Shown in pieces: positions 11,678 through 23,250 of a stretch of 64,000 nucleotides of DNA. The DNA comes from Acanthopleura granulata (Eukaryota; Mollusca; Polyplacophora; Chitonida; Chitonidae). Both the position numbers and the translations under genes were made by a program. Numbering within the stretch: the stretch's first letter is position 1; every line of letters begins with the position of its first letter. Below the pieces are notes generated by a model, which was given only the letters and a program-made list of their open reading frames with translations, searched no databases and had not been told where the DNA came from. The stretch covers positions 124,001 to 188,000 of the forward strand of contig JABBOT010000038.1 in the NCBI GenBank assembly GCA_016165875.1. Direction: 5' to 3'.

Positions 11678-14600
11678 CTGCAAATGACAAGGTTGTAAGT
11701 CAGAGCCGGAGGAGAAGATCACACACTCGTACAGGTACACATATACTGACTCTCACTTTACTTGCATCTCATGTTTGATACATTCAGTAACTTTCTTGAT
11801 TCCCTGATGAAGTTTCTGATCATATCACTACCTGATGAGGTTATTGATCAACATCATCACCTGATGAGGTTATTGATCAACATCATCACCTGACGAGGTA
11901 ATTGATCAACATCATCACCTCTATGAAGTTTCTGACACCATGTTTCCGACCAACATCATTACCGGCATGTAATGAGGTTTCTGATTATGTCATTACTTCA
12001 TGAAAGTTCTCATCAACACCATTACCTGATGAGGATTTCGATCCATGCCACTACCTGATAATGTTTCTGATTAATATCATTACCCGGCGAGGTTTCTGAT
12101 CATCATCATTGCCCGGCGAGGTTTCTGATCATCATCATTACCCGGCGAGGTTTCTGATCATCATCATTACCCGGCGAGGTTTCTGATCATCATCATTACC
12201 CGGCAAGGTTTCTGATCAACATCATTAACTGGTGAGGTTTCTTGTCACCATCATTACCCGGCGAGGTTTCTGATCATCATCATTACCCAGAGAGGTTTCT
12301 GATCAACATCATTAACTGGCGAGGTTTCTGATCATCATCATTACCCGGCGAGGTTTCTGATCAACATCATTAACTGGTGAGGTTTCTTGTCACCATCATT
12401 AACTGGTGAGGTTTCTGATTAACATCATCACCTGATTTTGCTCATTTCGCCAAGTTTTTACGGCATGCTTGTATATATGTCTTGTGTTTTATCTCCCAAC
12501 ACTCACCAATTTGAAGTCCTTGACATCAAACAGATCATAGGGATCAAACAGGTCACAGTCCCGCAGCCCAAACACATTCTTACAGGTCTGTAGGAAACTC
12601 CGGATATTTTTCAAACACAAGAACTGTAACAACGAAAGAAATACAGAGTCAGTGCCTAGTCTTGAGCTACATATAACGATATGTGCAGGTAACCATGTAA
12701 CCATGACAAAATGGCCATTCAATATGTTTATTTATTTTATTTATTTGATGTACCAGTGTTTCACGCCTTACTCAAGAATATTTCTCTTACATGTGAATGA
12801 TGGTGGCCACCGTTATGATGGGAGGAAACTGGACAAAGCCAAGAGGAAACCCATGATCATCCGCGGGTTGATGGCAGACCTTCCTACACACAGCCGGAGA
12901 GGAAGCCAGCATGAGCTGGACTTGAACTCACAGCGACCGTATTGGTGGGAGGCTTTTCGGTCATTATGTTGCGCTAGGGTTAGAGGAAAGAACTAGGGAA
13001 GCACTGAGCAATTTGTGGGTAAAAGAGTATGGTTTGAAGACTTAGAAACAACAATCAATTTCTTTTGTTTCTATGTTTTGTTGTGTTTTTGTTTTTTTTT
13101 TTTCATTTTTTTAGTTCCAAGGCAACAAATTTCAAGGTAGATCATAACGCACACTCAACTGGAAAAACACCACTACCTCCATTTAAAAGGGGACATTTCA
13201 TAGAGAATTCAGTTTTATTTAAAGCCAGAACAGCAGATACTGCATGAGGTTTTTGACTATTATACACAGCTTAACTTGGTCTACTAATTACAGATGGCTG
13301 GTTGCTTCCCCTTGTTCTGTCAGTGCACAGGCAAGAACGAAGAGCTGCCAGAATGTCAAGGTCGGCAGCTTTTCGCTGTGTGAACAGCACATCGTATACA
13401 GACAATATGGAGCCCGAGTTCAGCAACCAGCTCCATTCCTGTCATTCAGGCAACTTTCAGGCCGTAAAATTTTGGTGTCTTATGACAGATATGGGAGCTA
13501 ATGGTGATAAGGCATACATACATTTCTTAACGAATGTTTCAAAAGTTACCGAATGGTGTTTACAGAATCTTCAAACCGTTAAGTATCTTACCAATGTATT
13601 CCATGTACATGTATTTAGCTGGTGCTGATAGGATGAAAACATAAGATATCCCCCTATGTTCGTTTACACATAAAAGAATATTTATTTATTTCCTGGACTG
13701 AAGTTTAACACTCTAAACAATATTTTCTGGCAACCAGCATGATGGTGGGAGATAACAAGACAAAGCTTTGGCGAAGGGAAACCATGGGAACCTGCAAGTT
13801 ACCTGCAGACCTTCCCATTTACCACTGGAGAAGAAGCCAACCTGAGCTCAGGGCTTGGGTACTGTCAAGTCAGTCTTCAGTTTGTCACATACAGATGTGC
13901 AGGTGTGTACACTTCTGAGAAGCTGTCACAGGTGAATGAATTCTCTGTTGCATGTCTGATAATCACGCACGTCTGCTCATGAACCATATCATATCATTTA
14001 ATGTCTCTGATAAGAATGCATAAGTCATACAAGATTCGCCATCACTTCTGTAACAGCAGAGGACAGGTGTAAGATCGACCATTCATGGACAGTTCAACTG
14101 ATGATATAGCGAGCTCCTTGTACAAGAATATTACAATTAAGACAGGGGTACAGGACAGAGCCCATCACCATTCACATTTTGGCTGCCACACCTTCCCACA
14201 TAAGAGAGGAGAGAAAGCCAGCATGGGCTGGACTTGAACTCACAGCACCCACATTGGTGAGAGCCTCCCATGTCATCATACAGCACAAGTACACCAACCA
14301 CCAGGCTATGGAGGCCATGGTCACAGGTGTAGTGATTTGGTTCTTTCTGCAGTCAATGCATTGCCACGATTGCTTCTGAGTCGCACTCAGATACAACTGT
14401 CATCGCTGAAGACATCTGTACGCATGTAAACCATACACTATCTCATATGTGACTGCCTGGGTTAATCTTATCACCAGTTTCCCTCTCCCTGAGCTTATCC
14501 ACTCCACCATAGCTCACCCCACCCTAGAGCTTACATGTATACATGTATCCATATGTAGCTGATGGGCTCTGGTAACATGTACAGTAACATCCACCTAATC

Positions 14601-17600
14601 TAAGAACGCCTACAAAAGTGGCACCATGTGCAGATTAGGTGTAATTTCAACTCCCCTCTAGACAGGTCGGTAACCTGGTAACCAGGCTGTTGTGATTTGA
14701 AAATCAGGTAGAGTCACACAGGTCACACAAGTGCATCTGTGTCCAGATTGAGTTCAGGGTACTATCTGTGGATTATGCCAGAGATTAGAGCCGGGGACTA
14801 CAGAGAGAGAGTGCATGTGCTGCCAAGTCACACACAGCTGTATTAAGTATTGTAAGGCCACCCTGTGCAGGACGGCATATACCTAATCGCAGCACAAGTC
14901 AAGCACGTGCCCATCTGTATCAGTGTACACGCACGATGTATTTTAATATTTGAAGGTATATGTAAAATACTGTATGAGGATTTCCTTTACAGATACATGT
15001 GATGTACATCGTACAATGAACCAGGAAGCCCTCACAAATGTGGTGGCTGTGAGTTCAAGTCCTAATCAGGCTGGTTTCCTATCTGGCGATACGTGGGAAG
15101 GTCTACTAGAAATCTGCAGATGGTCGTGGGTTTCCCCTAGGCATTTTACGTCCAACACAATGCTGACCGCCATCGCAGAAGTGAAATATTCTTGTGTATG
15201 GCGCTAAACACCAATCAAATAAATAAATAAATAAATAAATAAATACTAGAGCCCAAGGCTTGTGAAAAGGGTCTATTGCTCTTCTCCTAATTTTATTCTT
15301 TTTTTAACGTGTGAGCAGTTGTCTTCCAGTACAATTCGTTAGTCTTCTCCACGCACAAAGTGCCTATCCGTTATTGTGTATGTAATGGGGGACCCAGAAG
15401 CACTTATTTGCACCATTTTATGTCAGACCTTGTTTTCCCCAGCTCATGACATTAGTTTAAAGTGAATACAGTGCAGTAGAACATTATATTATGATATACT
15501 GTAAGACTAAAGACATTTTTTCTCTTAAACAAGTTAGCAACTAAGTCCGTACCATTTCTATTTGTTCGGTTAGTGTAAGCACCAACCAAGTCCAAAATAT
15601 CTTCATTATTTGTACCACTGTTGTGCGTAGCAATAGGTCAAGGCAACACGTCATAATACATGTCTGTTATAAATTTTTCTTAAGCTTATATTGTGTGTAC
15701 TGGTAAGATGCTAGCTGGAGGCTTTGGATCCTTCAAATACACCACCACTGCTTGTAACTGGTGAGGGGGCATTAGCTAAATGTATTTTGTCCACTAAAAC
15801 CCGGCACCCCTTGATTGTGGTTTGAGGATTGTCAGCTGACGTGAGACCTTGCACAGAATCACTCAACTGCTAACACCAATGTCATGGAAATTTACTGTTA
15901 TGCAGAAAACCCCATGGAAAACAAATGATTAACAAATATAGTACATACGGAATGCACATGTACAGAAATTACTCTCAAACAAAATGAAATACAATTTTTA
16001 AAAAACTTTACAGATTCATCATTCAACATGAGAGCTAACAGTTATTTCATATGTTAGAACTGCTAAGTTGAATCAGACACCTGATTTGTGATGATGGGGA
16101 AGGGGCATTTTCCAGAAGCATATACAACTGTGCTACATCAAAAATCCAGCAACCTGCGGATGGTCTGCAGACGCTTTCCTTCCACCATAATGCTGGCTGC
16201 CATTGCATAAGTGAAACATCCTTGAGTACGGTGTAAAACATCAATGAAATAAATAAATAAATAAATGAACCGAGAATCACACATTTCTCTAATGCTCAGC
16301 ATTTAAAATCATATGAAGCTGGGTAAAACATTTCTTTCAGCACAGAATTAAGACTATCCACAAAGCTGCAAATGTTTCAAGATATTTGTTTAATAATATG
16401 CTCATTAATATTCTATATCAGCCAAAACAAACACCTACAGGTGCTCATCTGCACATAGCCACTGTTTAAGTTACCCTAAAAAAGGCAGCAAACAGAAAAA
16501 AAGCCAAAAATTGCATGTGAGCTTTGCTGGGAAACCATAACTTGTATACTTTTTCTGTAATGATTATAAAATTAATTTATATATATTCTTATCATATTAC
16601 CCCATTAATTCAGCTTATGAAGCTTATTTTTGATGTGGTTGCTAAGAAACGAAAGTTTATATATATCAGGTTGTTCATCAGCAGCCAGTAGGCGGCGATT
16701 TTTGGTGGCTGTGGGTAACAAACCTGCAGCCTACTAAAGCTGATAAGGAAATTAAAATTAATATGGCATTACTGTTATTTCGCTCATGTGAAAGAGAACA
16801 CTTGTACCTTTGAGTTTGTCACTGTGAAAGCCTCATTTTCACACACTTTTGCCTCTATGCCTTATCTTGTGTTTATCATATTGATGGCAATACTTTATTT
16901 CGTTTGACAAAATTGATTATTTGTTCTTCATGACTTACAAAACTTGCATGTTTTCCAGCCGCGAGGAATACTTCCAGTGTGACTTGTACATTGCCTGGAA
17001 ATGGGACATTGCCTGTCCCATTTCCTTAGGCAGTAACCCATTGCTTCAAGATCAAATGCGCAGACCCTCATGTAGTTCCTTTGAGTTCGACATTTACGGC
17101 GATTTTTGTTTAGAACAGGTGATAGACTCAGGGTTGTGATGAATGTCAGAATTGTAAAATAACACTGTAAGTCCACCTAGATGAACTAATACCCCTTTTA
17201 TTTCGTTTTTTACTCTAGTCCTGTCCTTTATTCTTGGGCAGTAACCCAAGAGGTCAGGTGAAATGGTATACCTGCCGTCTGATAATTTACTTCCACACTA
17301 TTCTTGATTTCCAGAATTTTAATGATACCCAAGTGCTCGACTGCTGCAAGCTAGGCCAAAATCGGCATTGCAGAAGTTTCTCGAGATCAAGCAGGTTTTG
17401 GCTAGGCAGAGTGGGGGCTCTTGCGAACTACCGTGATTTCACCGAGGTTAACAATGCCGTTGTAGTTGTTGGGTGCGAGACCTCTCACTCTTTCTCATCC
17501 AAAACGTGTGATCTCTTATGCAATGCAGATTCAGCTGATTTGACCACAACACGCTGTCTATTTCGTTAAACGCACTGACACTTGAGAACTTCAGTGAAAC

Positions 17601-19976
17601 TACTTCCGCAAATTTCTCCACATTAATTCATGCCTCTATAATCGGCCTCTGGTGATTCTCATCAATAGACCCATAATTACACACCAAGTGCAGTGTAATG
17701 TTCACAACTATAATTTTGTTAGTTATACATGTACATGTTTTTAGGTGCATTTTCATCAACCAGCCTGTTTTAATGCATGGTTTATTCTCACAGTTGCAAA
17801 CAAATATATGTGCGTACATCTTCTCAACATCCACGATTCTGACCTAACTCTTGTATAGACATGAATGATCATACCTGTACATAAACTGAATGCACACTGC
17901 ATAATGTACTTGAATAAATCATGAGTACAAATGAGGTCTTAAGAGAATATCACACATCTTTCTCTTTAAACACCAAAAAAATGAAATCCTAATACTTGAT
18001 TTCTCTGACTCCTGAAGTGACTTCATCATAAGGATACACAAAGATCACCATGACCCAGGTCTGCACTCTGCTTTTCTCAGTCTAATGGTATAATCATCCA
18101 GATCTAATTAAGTAAAGCTGTGCTCATAATAAATGTACCTGAAATAGAAACCTCAGGTAAATCACGCCCAGCCGCTTCCTTCTCTAAGACAATTCACAAC
18201 GCTACACAGAAACACATGTGCTCTGCTTCCCTATGAGTCAGTTACAGGTAGCCTGAAGTTTCACATTGCCCATTCAAAAAAATAACAAAGAGATCAACAT
18301 ATTTTACAGGGTTTGCTTTTTCTATATGTTACAGATCTTGGTTTTGTTTCTCCCAACTCTTTTGTGAGAATATCTATTCACCTGTATTAATATCGCTCAG
18401 TGCTTAACACCTACAGCGAGCTTCATGAAAATAAATCGCTGCGTAGAAGTGTCCATGTCTTGACGTCATCAACTTTTATAATATCAAATATAAGCCACGT
18501 ACTAAATACATGTAAATGTATCAACTGACAAGGACCTCTTCTCTAGACATCAGAGTATGAAAAATATCCAGTGATTAGTATGTGTAGTTTAATGCCATAT
18601 TCCTGAGTTTTTCACTTACACACTAAGAATGGACATCCATCTGAAGGTCGAGGAAATCCAGAGAATCTTGCCCTAGTCAACTAGACATTTGTATGCCACA
18701 CTGAAGGAAGGAAGGAAGGAAGGAAGGAAAACGGTCTTCAGTGAAAGTAAGACCGTGGAAATGACTCCATGAGCCACGTTAACGCATTTACATCCAATGG
18801 CCCTGCCACTGTGAAAACCTCGAAATTCTCTGCCTCCTGTGGCGGCAGAGAGTTATGCAACTTCACTACCACTGAGTCACATCTCGAGTCAGATTACAGA
18901 ACTCCAGCTTTAAACCCAATAGTATTGTAAAAGATGAAATATAACAGTATTTTTTTTTCCTTGGTATTGAAAAGATGTAACATAACAGCAGTCTTGTCCA
19001 TTATATTATAAGTTTTAACTCGATTTTTGTTCCTAATATCGTAATATAAGACAGCAGGAAATGTCAATTTCTCTAAATCAGCCCTTGACAGAGATATAAA
19101 CATCAGGATGAGATTTCCCGCGGGAGTTGTGGCGACTTCAGTGTCAAATCTCAGCAAGAAATGAAAATCAAGCGACAACATCTAGCAGTAACGGTCACTT
19201 GACTTGAAGCCTGGACACCGTGTCAGATCAATTAGCACACTAATAAGCGAAATCTGCATTGCAAAGTCTCTTGGAATCACGCTGGTTTTTGATGAGGCGG
19301 GGGGGGGGGGGGTGCCCAACAACAACAACAACAACACTGTTATCCTCAGTGAAATCACATTAGTTTGTGAGAGCCCCCACCCTGTCTCGTCCATAACCAG
19401 TGTCATCTTGACAGACTTTCGCAATGCCGATCCCGCTTATTAGAACATCTCAAAATTAGAACCCCATAAGTTAAAAGCTGACTCTGACCACAACTGGGCG
19501 TGACCTACGGTCTAATAAAGTCTGATGGATGCATAATTACATAACAATTAGTACGCCAAAGTTCGAATTGTGGATGGATTGTTTTATAGAGTACTTTCAT
19601 TTGTTGTAATTAAGTGTGATCAGGAAAGCAGTGAATCAACACGCTGAGCAGGATGACAATACGAGACATTTTACCGCCTAGATTTACTCTGCTGGCCACC
19701 CTTTCCAATTTGGAACCTCAGCTGGACATTGTTTGGGAAAACAGACGATCATTTCTCATGACAAACCTGTGACATTTGAGGTCGGGCACTGAAGTCCTTC
19801 ACGTCCACGGATCCTGGACTCAGATTGTTCAGCAAATGGCAAAGTAGCACCCCGTCTCGAAGAGCTTGTGCCAAGTCGAATATCTGGGCGTTTGGCTTGA
19901 GAGCCCGGTGGTCGGCTGGTAAAATTGTACATCTCACCAACCAGTCGGCACACATACGCCATTCCTCCGAAGCCAT
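11619..19976 (-). CDS. Vav: Vav guanine nucleotide exchange factor, N-terminal CH domain (partial gene, three exons)
   Basis: Vav proteins are tyrosine-kinase-regulated exchange factors for Rho/Rac GTPases; their N-terminal calponin-homology (CH) domain holds the catalytic DH domain inactive. Exons 19976-19767, 12623-12507 and 11677-11619 splice in phases 0, 0 and then 2. They give about 128 residues that I recognise as the Vav CH domain: [18 protein letters not shown] (residues 36-53), [17 protein letters not shown] across junction 1, [14 protein letters not shown], and [11 protein letters not shown] after junction 2. The start ATG (19974-19976) has an AAG-ATG-G context and aligns with the usual Vav start. 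The acidic, DH, PH, C1, SH3 and SH2 parts are not seen and should lie to the left. Intron 1 is about 7.1 kb and full of SINEs and MITEs; intron 2 holds a minisatellite. Family identity is recognition from memory of Vav CH domains; assignment to VAV1, 2 or 3 is not meaningful in an invertebrate. Confidence 0.9.
11800..12440. repeat. About 30-bp minisatellite in Vav intron 2
   Basis: About 20 degenerate copies of a unit such as GGCGAGGTTTCTGATCATCA followed by TCATTACCC. Copies are near-identical in the middle (12080-12200) and diverged at both ends. The array fills most of the 829-bp intron and ends about 70 bp from exon 2. Confidence 0.9.
12507..12623 (-). CDS. Vav: Vav exon 2
   Basis: 117 nt, 39 codons, phase 0 on both sides. 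The acceptor ends gttacag, followed by TTCTTGTGTTTG (FLCL). The donor is GTGAGT at 12506-12501. It encodes [15 protein letters not shown] and [16 protein letters not shown], the core CH helices. Confidence 0.92.
12730..12985 (-). mobile_element. SINE-A copy, Vav intron 1
   Basis: Full-length inverted copy: TTTATTTTATTTATTTGATG tail complement, GTGTTTCACGCC, a middle block, and a head with GAACTCACAGCGACC (B-box complement). Confidence 0.8.
13675..13885 (-). mobile_element. SINE-A copy, diverged
   Basis: Inverted copy with tail ATTTATTTATTTCC, the block CAGCATGATGGTGGGAG and ACCTGCAGACCTTCCCA; strongly mutated. Confidence 0.65.
14180..14300 (-). mobile_element. SINE-A copy, head half only
   Basis: Inverted fragment with CACCTTCCCACATAAG, GCCAGCATGGGCTGGACTTG, AACTCACAGC and TTGGTGAGAGCC; no A/T tail. 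Confidence 0.7.
15015..15245 (+). mobile_element. SINE-A copy
   Basis: Direct copy with GGCTGTGAGTTCAAGTCC (B box), GTGGGAAGGTCT, GATGGTCGTGGGTTTCCCC, AAGTGAAATATTCTTG, CACCAATCAAATAAATAAAT tail. Confidence 0.85.
16138..16268 (+). mobile_element. SINE-A copy, 3' half
   Basis: From AATCCAGCAACCTGCGGATG through CCATAATGCTGGCTGCC to the AAATAAATAAATAAATAAAT tail; the tRNA-like head is missing. Confidence 0.8.
17358..17538. mobile_element. Palindromic foldback MITE, copy 1
   Basis: The left arm from ATCGGCATTGCAGAAG (near 17361) is mirrored by the reverse complement of the right arm, ATCTGCATTGCATAAG (ending near 17531); GTTTTGG recurs in both arms. The interior contains GTGATTTCACCGAGGTTAAC. 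It shares arms and interior with the copy at 19240-19441. Confidence 0.65.
18698..18730. repeat. (GGAA)n microsatellite
   Basis: Seven GGAA units in Vav intron 1. Confidence 0.9.
19240..19441. mobile_element. Palindromic foldback MITE, copy 2
   Basis: The left arm AATAAGCGAAATCTGCATTG (19242 on) pairs with the reverse complement of the right arm, AATAAGCGGGATCGGCATTG (19441 back). The arms are about 70 bp at roughly three-quarters identity. The middle carries a G run of 16 and a (CAA)n run. Relative to copy 1 it lies in the opposite orientation. It sits about 330 bp inside Vav intron 1 from exon 1. Confidence 0.75.
19767..19976 (-). CDS. Vav: Vav exon 1 (first coding exon)
   Basis: 210 nt, 70 codons, from [14 protein letters not shown] to RPQMSQ. 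The donor after TCACAG is GTTTGT (19766-19761 on the minus strand). It encodes the first half of the CH domain. An overlapping ORF on the plus strand here is a shadow. Confidence 0.9.
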
Positions 19977-20052
19977 CTTGCTTTTCCCTTCCTGCTTAGT
20001 GTCGAGCGGCCCCTCAGCATGGATAATTCTTGGGGATTTGCTCAGCTATAAG

Positions 20053-20080
20053 GTTATCTCCCCTGAGGGGCGCTGATAAC
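20053..20080. promoter_or_regulatory. Palindrome with inverted GATA motifs upstream of Vav
   Basis: The 28-bp segment from GTTATC to GATAAC is an imperfect palindrome centred on CCCTGAGGGG, about 80-105 bp upstream of the Vav ATG. Each end is a GATA-factor core (AGATAA on one strand, TGATAA on the other). Use as a promoter element is inference. Confidence 0.35.
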
Positions 20081-20336
20081 GGGCCTCGTGCCTTTGTTAC
20101 CACTGTGCCTGCAGTTATCCGGGCTGGGGATCCGTTCTGAATTAGGTTAAAAATTAAAACCCCGTCACAGTGTTTAGTTTTAATACTGTGTAAAAAATTT
20201 GACACGCTCCTATCTTTAAGTCAACGCCTTTTAGATGGTGAAATTTTTATTTGATCTGAAGACCAGATTTAAATTGAAAGTGTTTGTGTACGTACCGTAT
20301 AGGCCTACCTATAGCTATAGGCCCGATAGGAGTTAA

Positions 20337-21969
20337 ACGGCAAGACCAACGATTTTTGACTGGGTTCCAGTTGTTTGCTGATCTTATTTCATGAACACAA
20401 GACCAAGGCACACTTAAATCAGTTTTAATGTAAGAGATCTTATTAATTTAATTAAGAGATTAGTTTTTGAAAAGGAAGTGACGCGCGTGGTGCATGTATG
20501 CAATGCAACAACCTCACAATACTAATGAAGCAGACGAGTGCTGGCGCTATGTGCCGAAATAAATATAGTCTACATCCATCATATCAAAGACATTTAAGCA
20601 GCGCTTAGTCCATCACGTTCGCCAGTTTATCGTTGTTTATCGACCAACACTATGACACATATCACATCTTTCTCGAATACGACGTAGAATAAGGTAGCCT
20701 AGACTGTATATTGCATAGCGTTTTGAATTTTAACAAGCAACCATGACCCTTGGCATCAGAGTTTTATTAAATATTCAGGTTGAACACACGTCAACGGATA
20801 TCACTTAACTTGTTTTTCTGCTCACATTTATACAAGTCTTACACATTACAGTGTATAGCACAGCGAGACTTTATTTCATTACCTTCTAGGAGGCCTAACC
20901 TGATCGAGTTGTAGGCCTATAGATCTGAACTTCTCTGAGCTTCAATTTCGTGTATCAGCGCTTCCCTGCATTCGTTGTAAAAATCTGTGCACCCATTGCA
21001 TTCTTTCAAATTTGACAAAATACATTCGAATAAAAAACAAAATAATGAGAGAATAATAAGAGATTGACAAAAATAGGCCTAGGCCTACTTGACTCGGATA
21101 AGTAAACATTACACTTATATGATTCATATATACTTATATGATTCATTCACGTATGTATCTCGCACAACAGCGTTAATGTCAGGAGACGGCTCCAATGCCG
21201 ATTCGGCTCATTAGGCCATTCAGGTTAGTTTTCTCTCAAAACATAATTTAGATCTAGAAAGAAATGCCATCGTTGATAAAAAGAAATTTATATAGTATAG
21301 TTGATCTAAATCGATACTTCGAATGACTTGATCATCGTGAGTACACACTACACAGGTTGGGTGAGATTTTATTGAAGATAGGTATGCGCGACCGTCGGAC
21401 ACCATATGATTTGTCTAAGTTGGCCATATTCCGTTGAAAATAACGTTTTTAACTAACAGGCATATGTACAGATGAGTTCCTGCAGTTAAAGCTAAGTCGC
21501 GTAAAAACATCAATGCTTTCAGCTAGTATGATGAACGACACCACACAGAGAGCTTCCGCAAGCAAAGACTATCAGCTGTTATAACACTCCATTGAAGGCA
21601 TATAAAGGCCTACGAATACAGCGTCCGTCAGAGCAAGGTGTGACCTTAATATGCAGGTTTATAAACAGCACTCAGCTACATATACTTCACGTAATGCCCT
21701 TAAGCGTTGAGAAAAAGCCTTTGATCTGAGGGATGCACATATATTTCTCAGATACAGCACACCTCTGCCTCATCGCCAGACAGTTTATGCTGACTTAGTA
21801 TTATGTTGTTGCTGCACTTCCTACATGCACCACGTGCGTCGCTTCCGTTTTAGAAATTAGTTAATTGATCGCTTACATTAAAACTGATTTAAGTTTTAGA
21901 GGGTGTTATGTTTATAAAAGACGATCTGCAAACAACTGAAACCCAGTCAAAAATCGTCGGTCTTGCCCT
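20337..21969. mobile_element. TTAA-flanked element with about 200-bp terminal inverted repeats
   Basis: The left end reads TTAA-ACGGCAAGACCAACG. The right end, reverse-complemented, reads TTAA-AGGGCAAGACCGACG. The arms stay similar for about 200 bp and share GATTTTTGACTGGGTT, CAGTTGTTTGC, TTAAATCAGTTTTAATGTAA, and further in CGTGGTGCATGTA. TTAA target sites are typical of piggyBac and Kolobok superfamilies. The 1.6-kb interior has no ORF above about 61 codons, so this is a non-autonomous derivative. It lies 360 bp upstream of the Vav start. Confidence 0.8.
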
Positions 21970-21979
21970 TTAAGAGCTA

Positions 21980-23025
21980 TTTGATTTAATCGTCCTTACG
22001 TTACGCTATTATAAACTTCAATTGTTCGTTTAGTTACTTCAAAAGAGAGCAAGTAAAAATTACTAAGATAAGAAAAGAGAAAAAATGATTGAATGCTAAG
22101 TTAAGGAATTTCAATAAACAGTTTAATGAAAGAGTTCTTAAATTCACTATTGCAAAAGAATGTGTATACAGGCATAGGCCGATATGCCTAATCTACAGCC
22201 ATTCTAACGAGTTAGTTAAGCACCTGTCAGCAGACATTTCTAATAGCTAGCCCTAACGGGTCTTAAGTAAATTACCGTACCCTAGATGTTCCCTCTTAAA
22301 TTGCTTATCAACAAAGTGAATACTCAAAATTAAGATGGTTCAACTCCGGCTTGGACAGTACAAACTTTCACTTTCGTGGACTCGGTCGTTAATTACGCCG
22401 ATGCTAAGTGAAAGCTGATAAGCAATGGCTGAAGACAACGTACCCAACTCTCACTAACTTACATAGCGGTGCATATAACGTCAGTCGTGGCAAAATTTTT
22501 CAGTAATTTGCCAAATGTCAGTGGTTTACTTCGGCCTAGGCATTCACCTATGACATATACTGACCGCAGGACTTCGTAAGCCTGTAAACTAAGTCAGAAA
22601 TTCTTCAGCACCGGTGCCGGTATGGCGTTAAACGGCAGACAGTTATATATAAAAAAATAGGAAATCAAAAATATAACAGAGATTATAAATACGACATGTA
22701 AAATAATTGTGGTGAAAAAAATCGGTAGAAGCGCTAATCAAAATTATATTTCCTGTGTACCGCCCAAACTTTAACTTCTTAGAAAACAGGACGTTTGCAT
22801 ATATACTCCATATACGTATCTAGCACCCGGTATTAAAATTGTATGAATTTGTAAAAATTTAGGATTTCTTAATACTACGTGCGAAAGTGACAGTTCAACA
22901 TATCAGTTGAGCCTCCCGGAACAACAGTGCATGTTTATAAAAAATAAAGCTTGTCAACACCCTGGAATTTCCCAACTGCAGATGGTTCACACCTTTGGGC
23001 GCGACTCAGTATATGTAAACATATT
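21980..23025. other. Intergenic, nothing recognised
   Basis: AT-rich sequence with only short ORFs. A GCGTTAAACGGCAGAC word at 22625 resembles the end of the TTAA element to the left but has no partner that I can see. Confidence 0.4.
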
Positions 23026-23029
23026 TGGT

Positions 23030-23250
23030 TGGCGCAGCCTAATGACTCAGAAGCCTCCCACCAATGCGGTCCAGCTCATACTGGTTTCCTCTCCGGCTCT
23101 ACGTGGGAAGGCCTACCAGCAACCGGTTGATGGTCGTGGTTTTCCCCCGGGCCCTGTCCGGCTATCTCCCACCACAATGCTGATCGCCATCGTATAAGTG
23201 AAATATTCTAGACTACGGTTTGAAACATCAATCAAATAAATAAATAAAGA
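23030..23250 (+). mobile_element. SINE-A copy
   Basis: Direct copy: AGAAGCCTCCCACCAATGCG, TACGTGGGAAGGC, GATGGTCGTGG, ATCGTATAAGTGAAATATTC, AATAAATAAATAAA. The B-box part is deleted (GCGGTCCAGCTCATAC). Confidence 0.85.
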
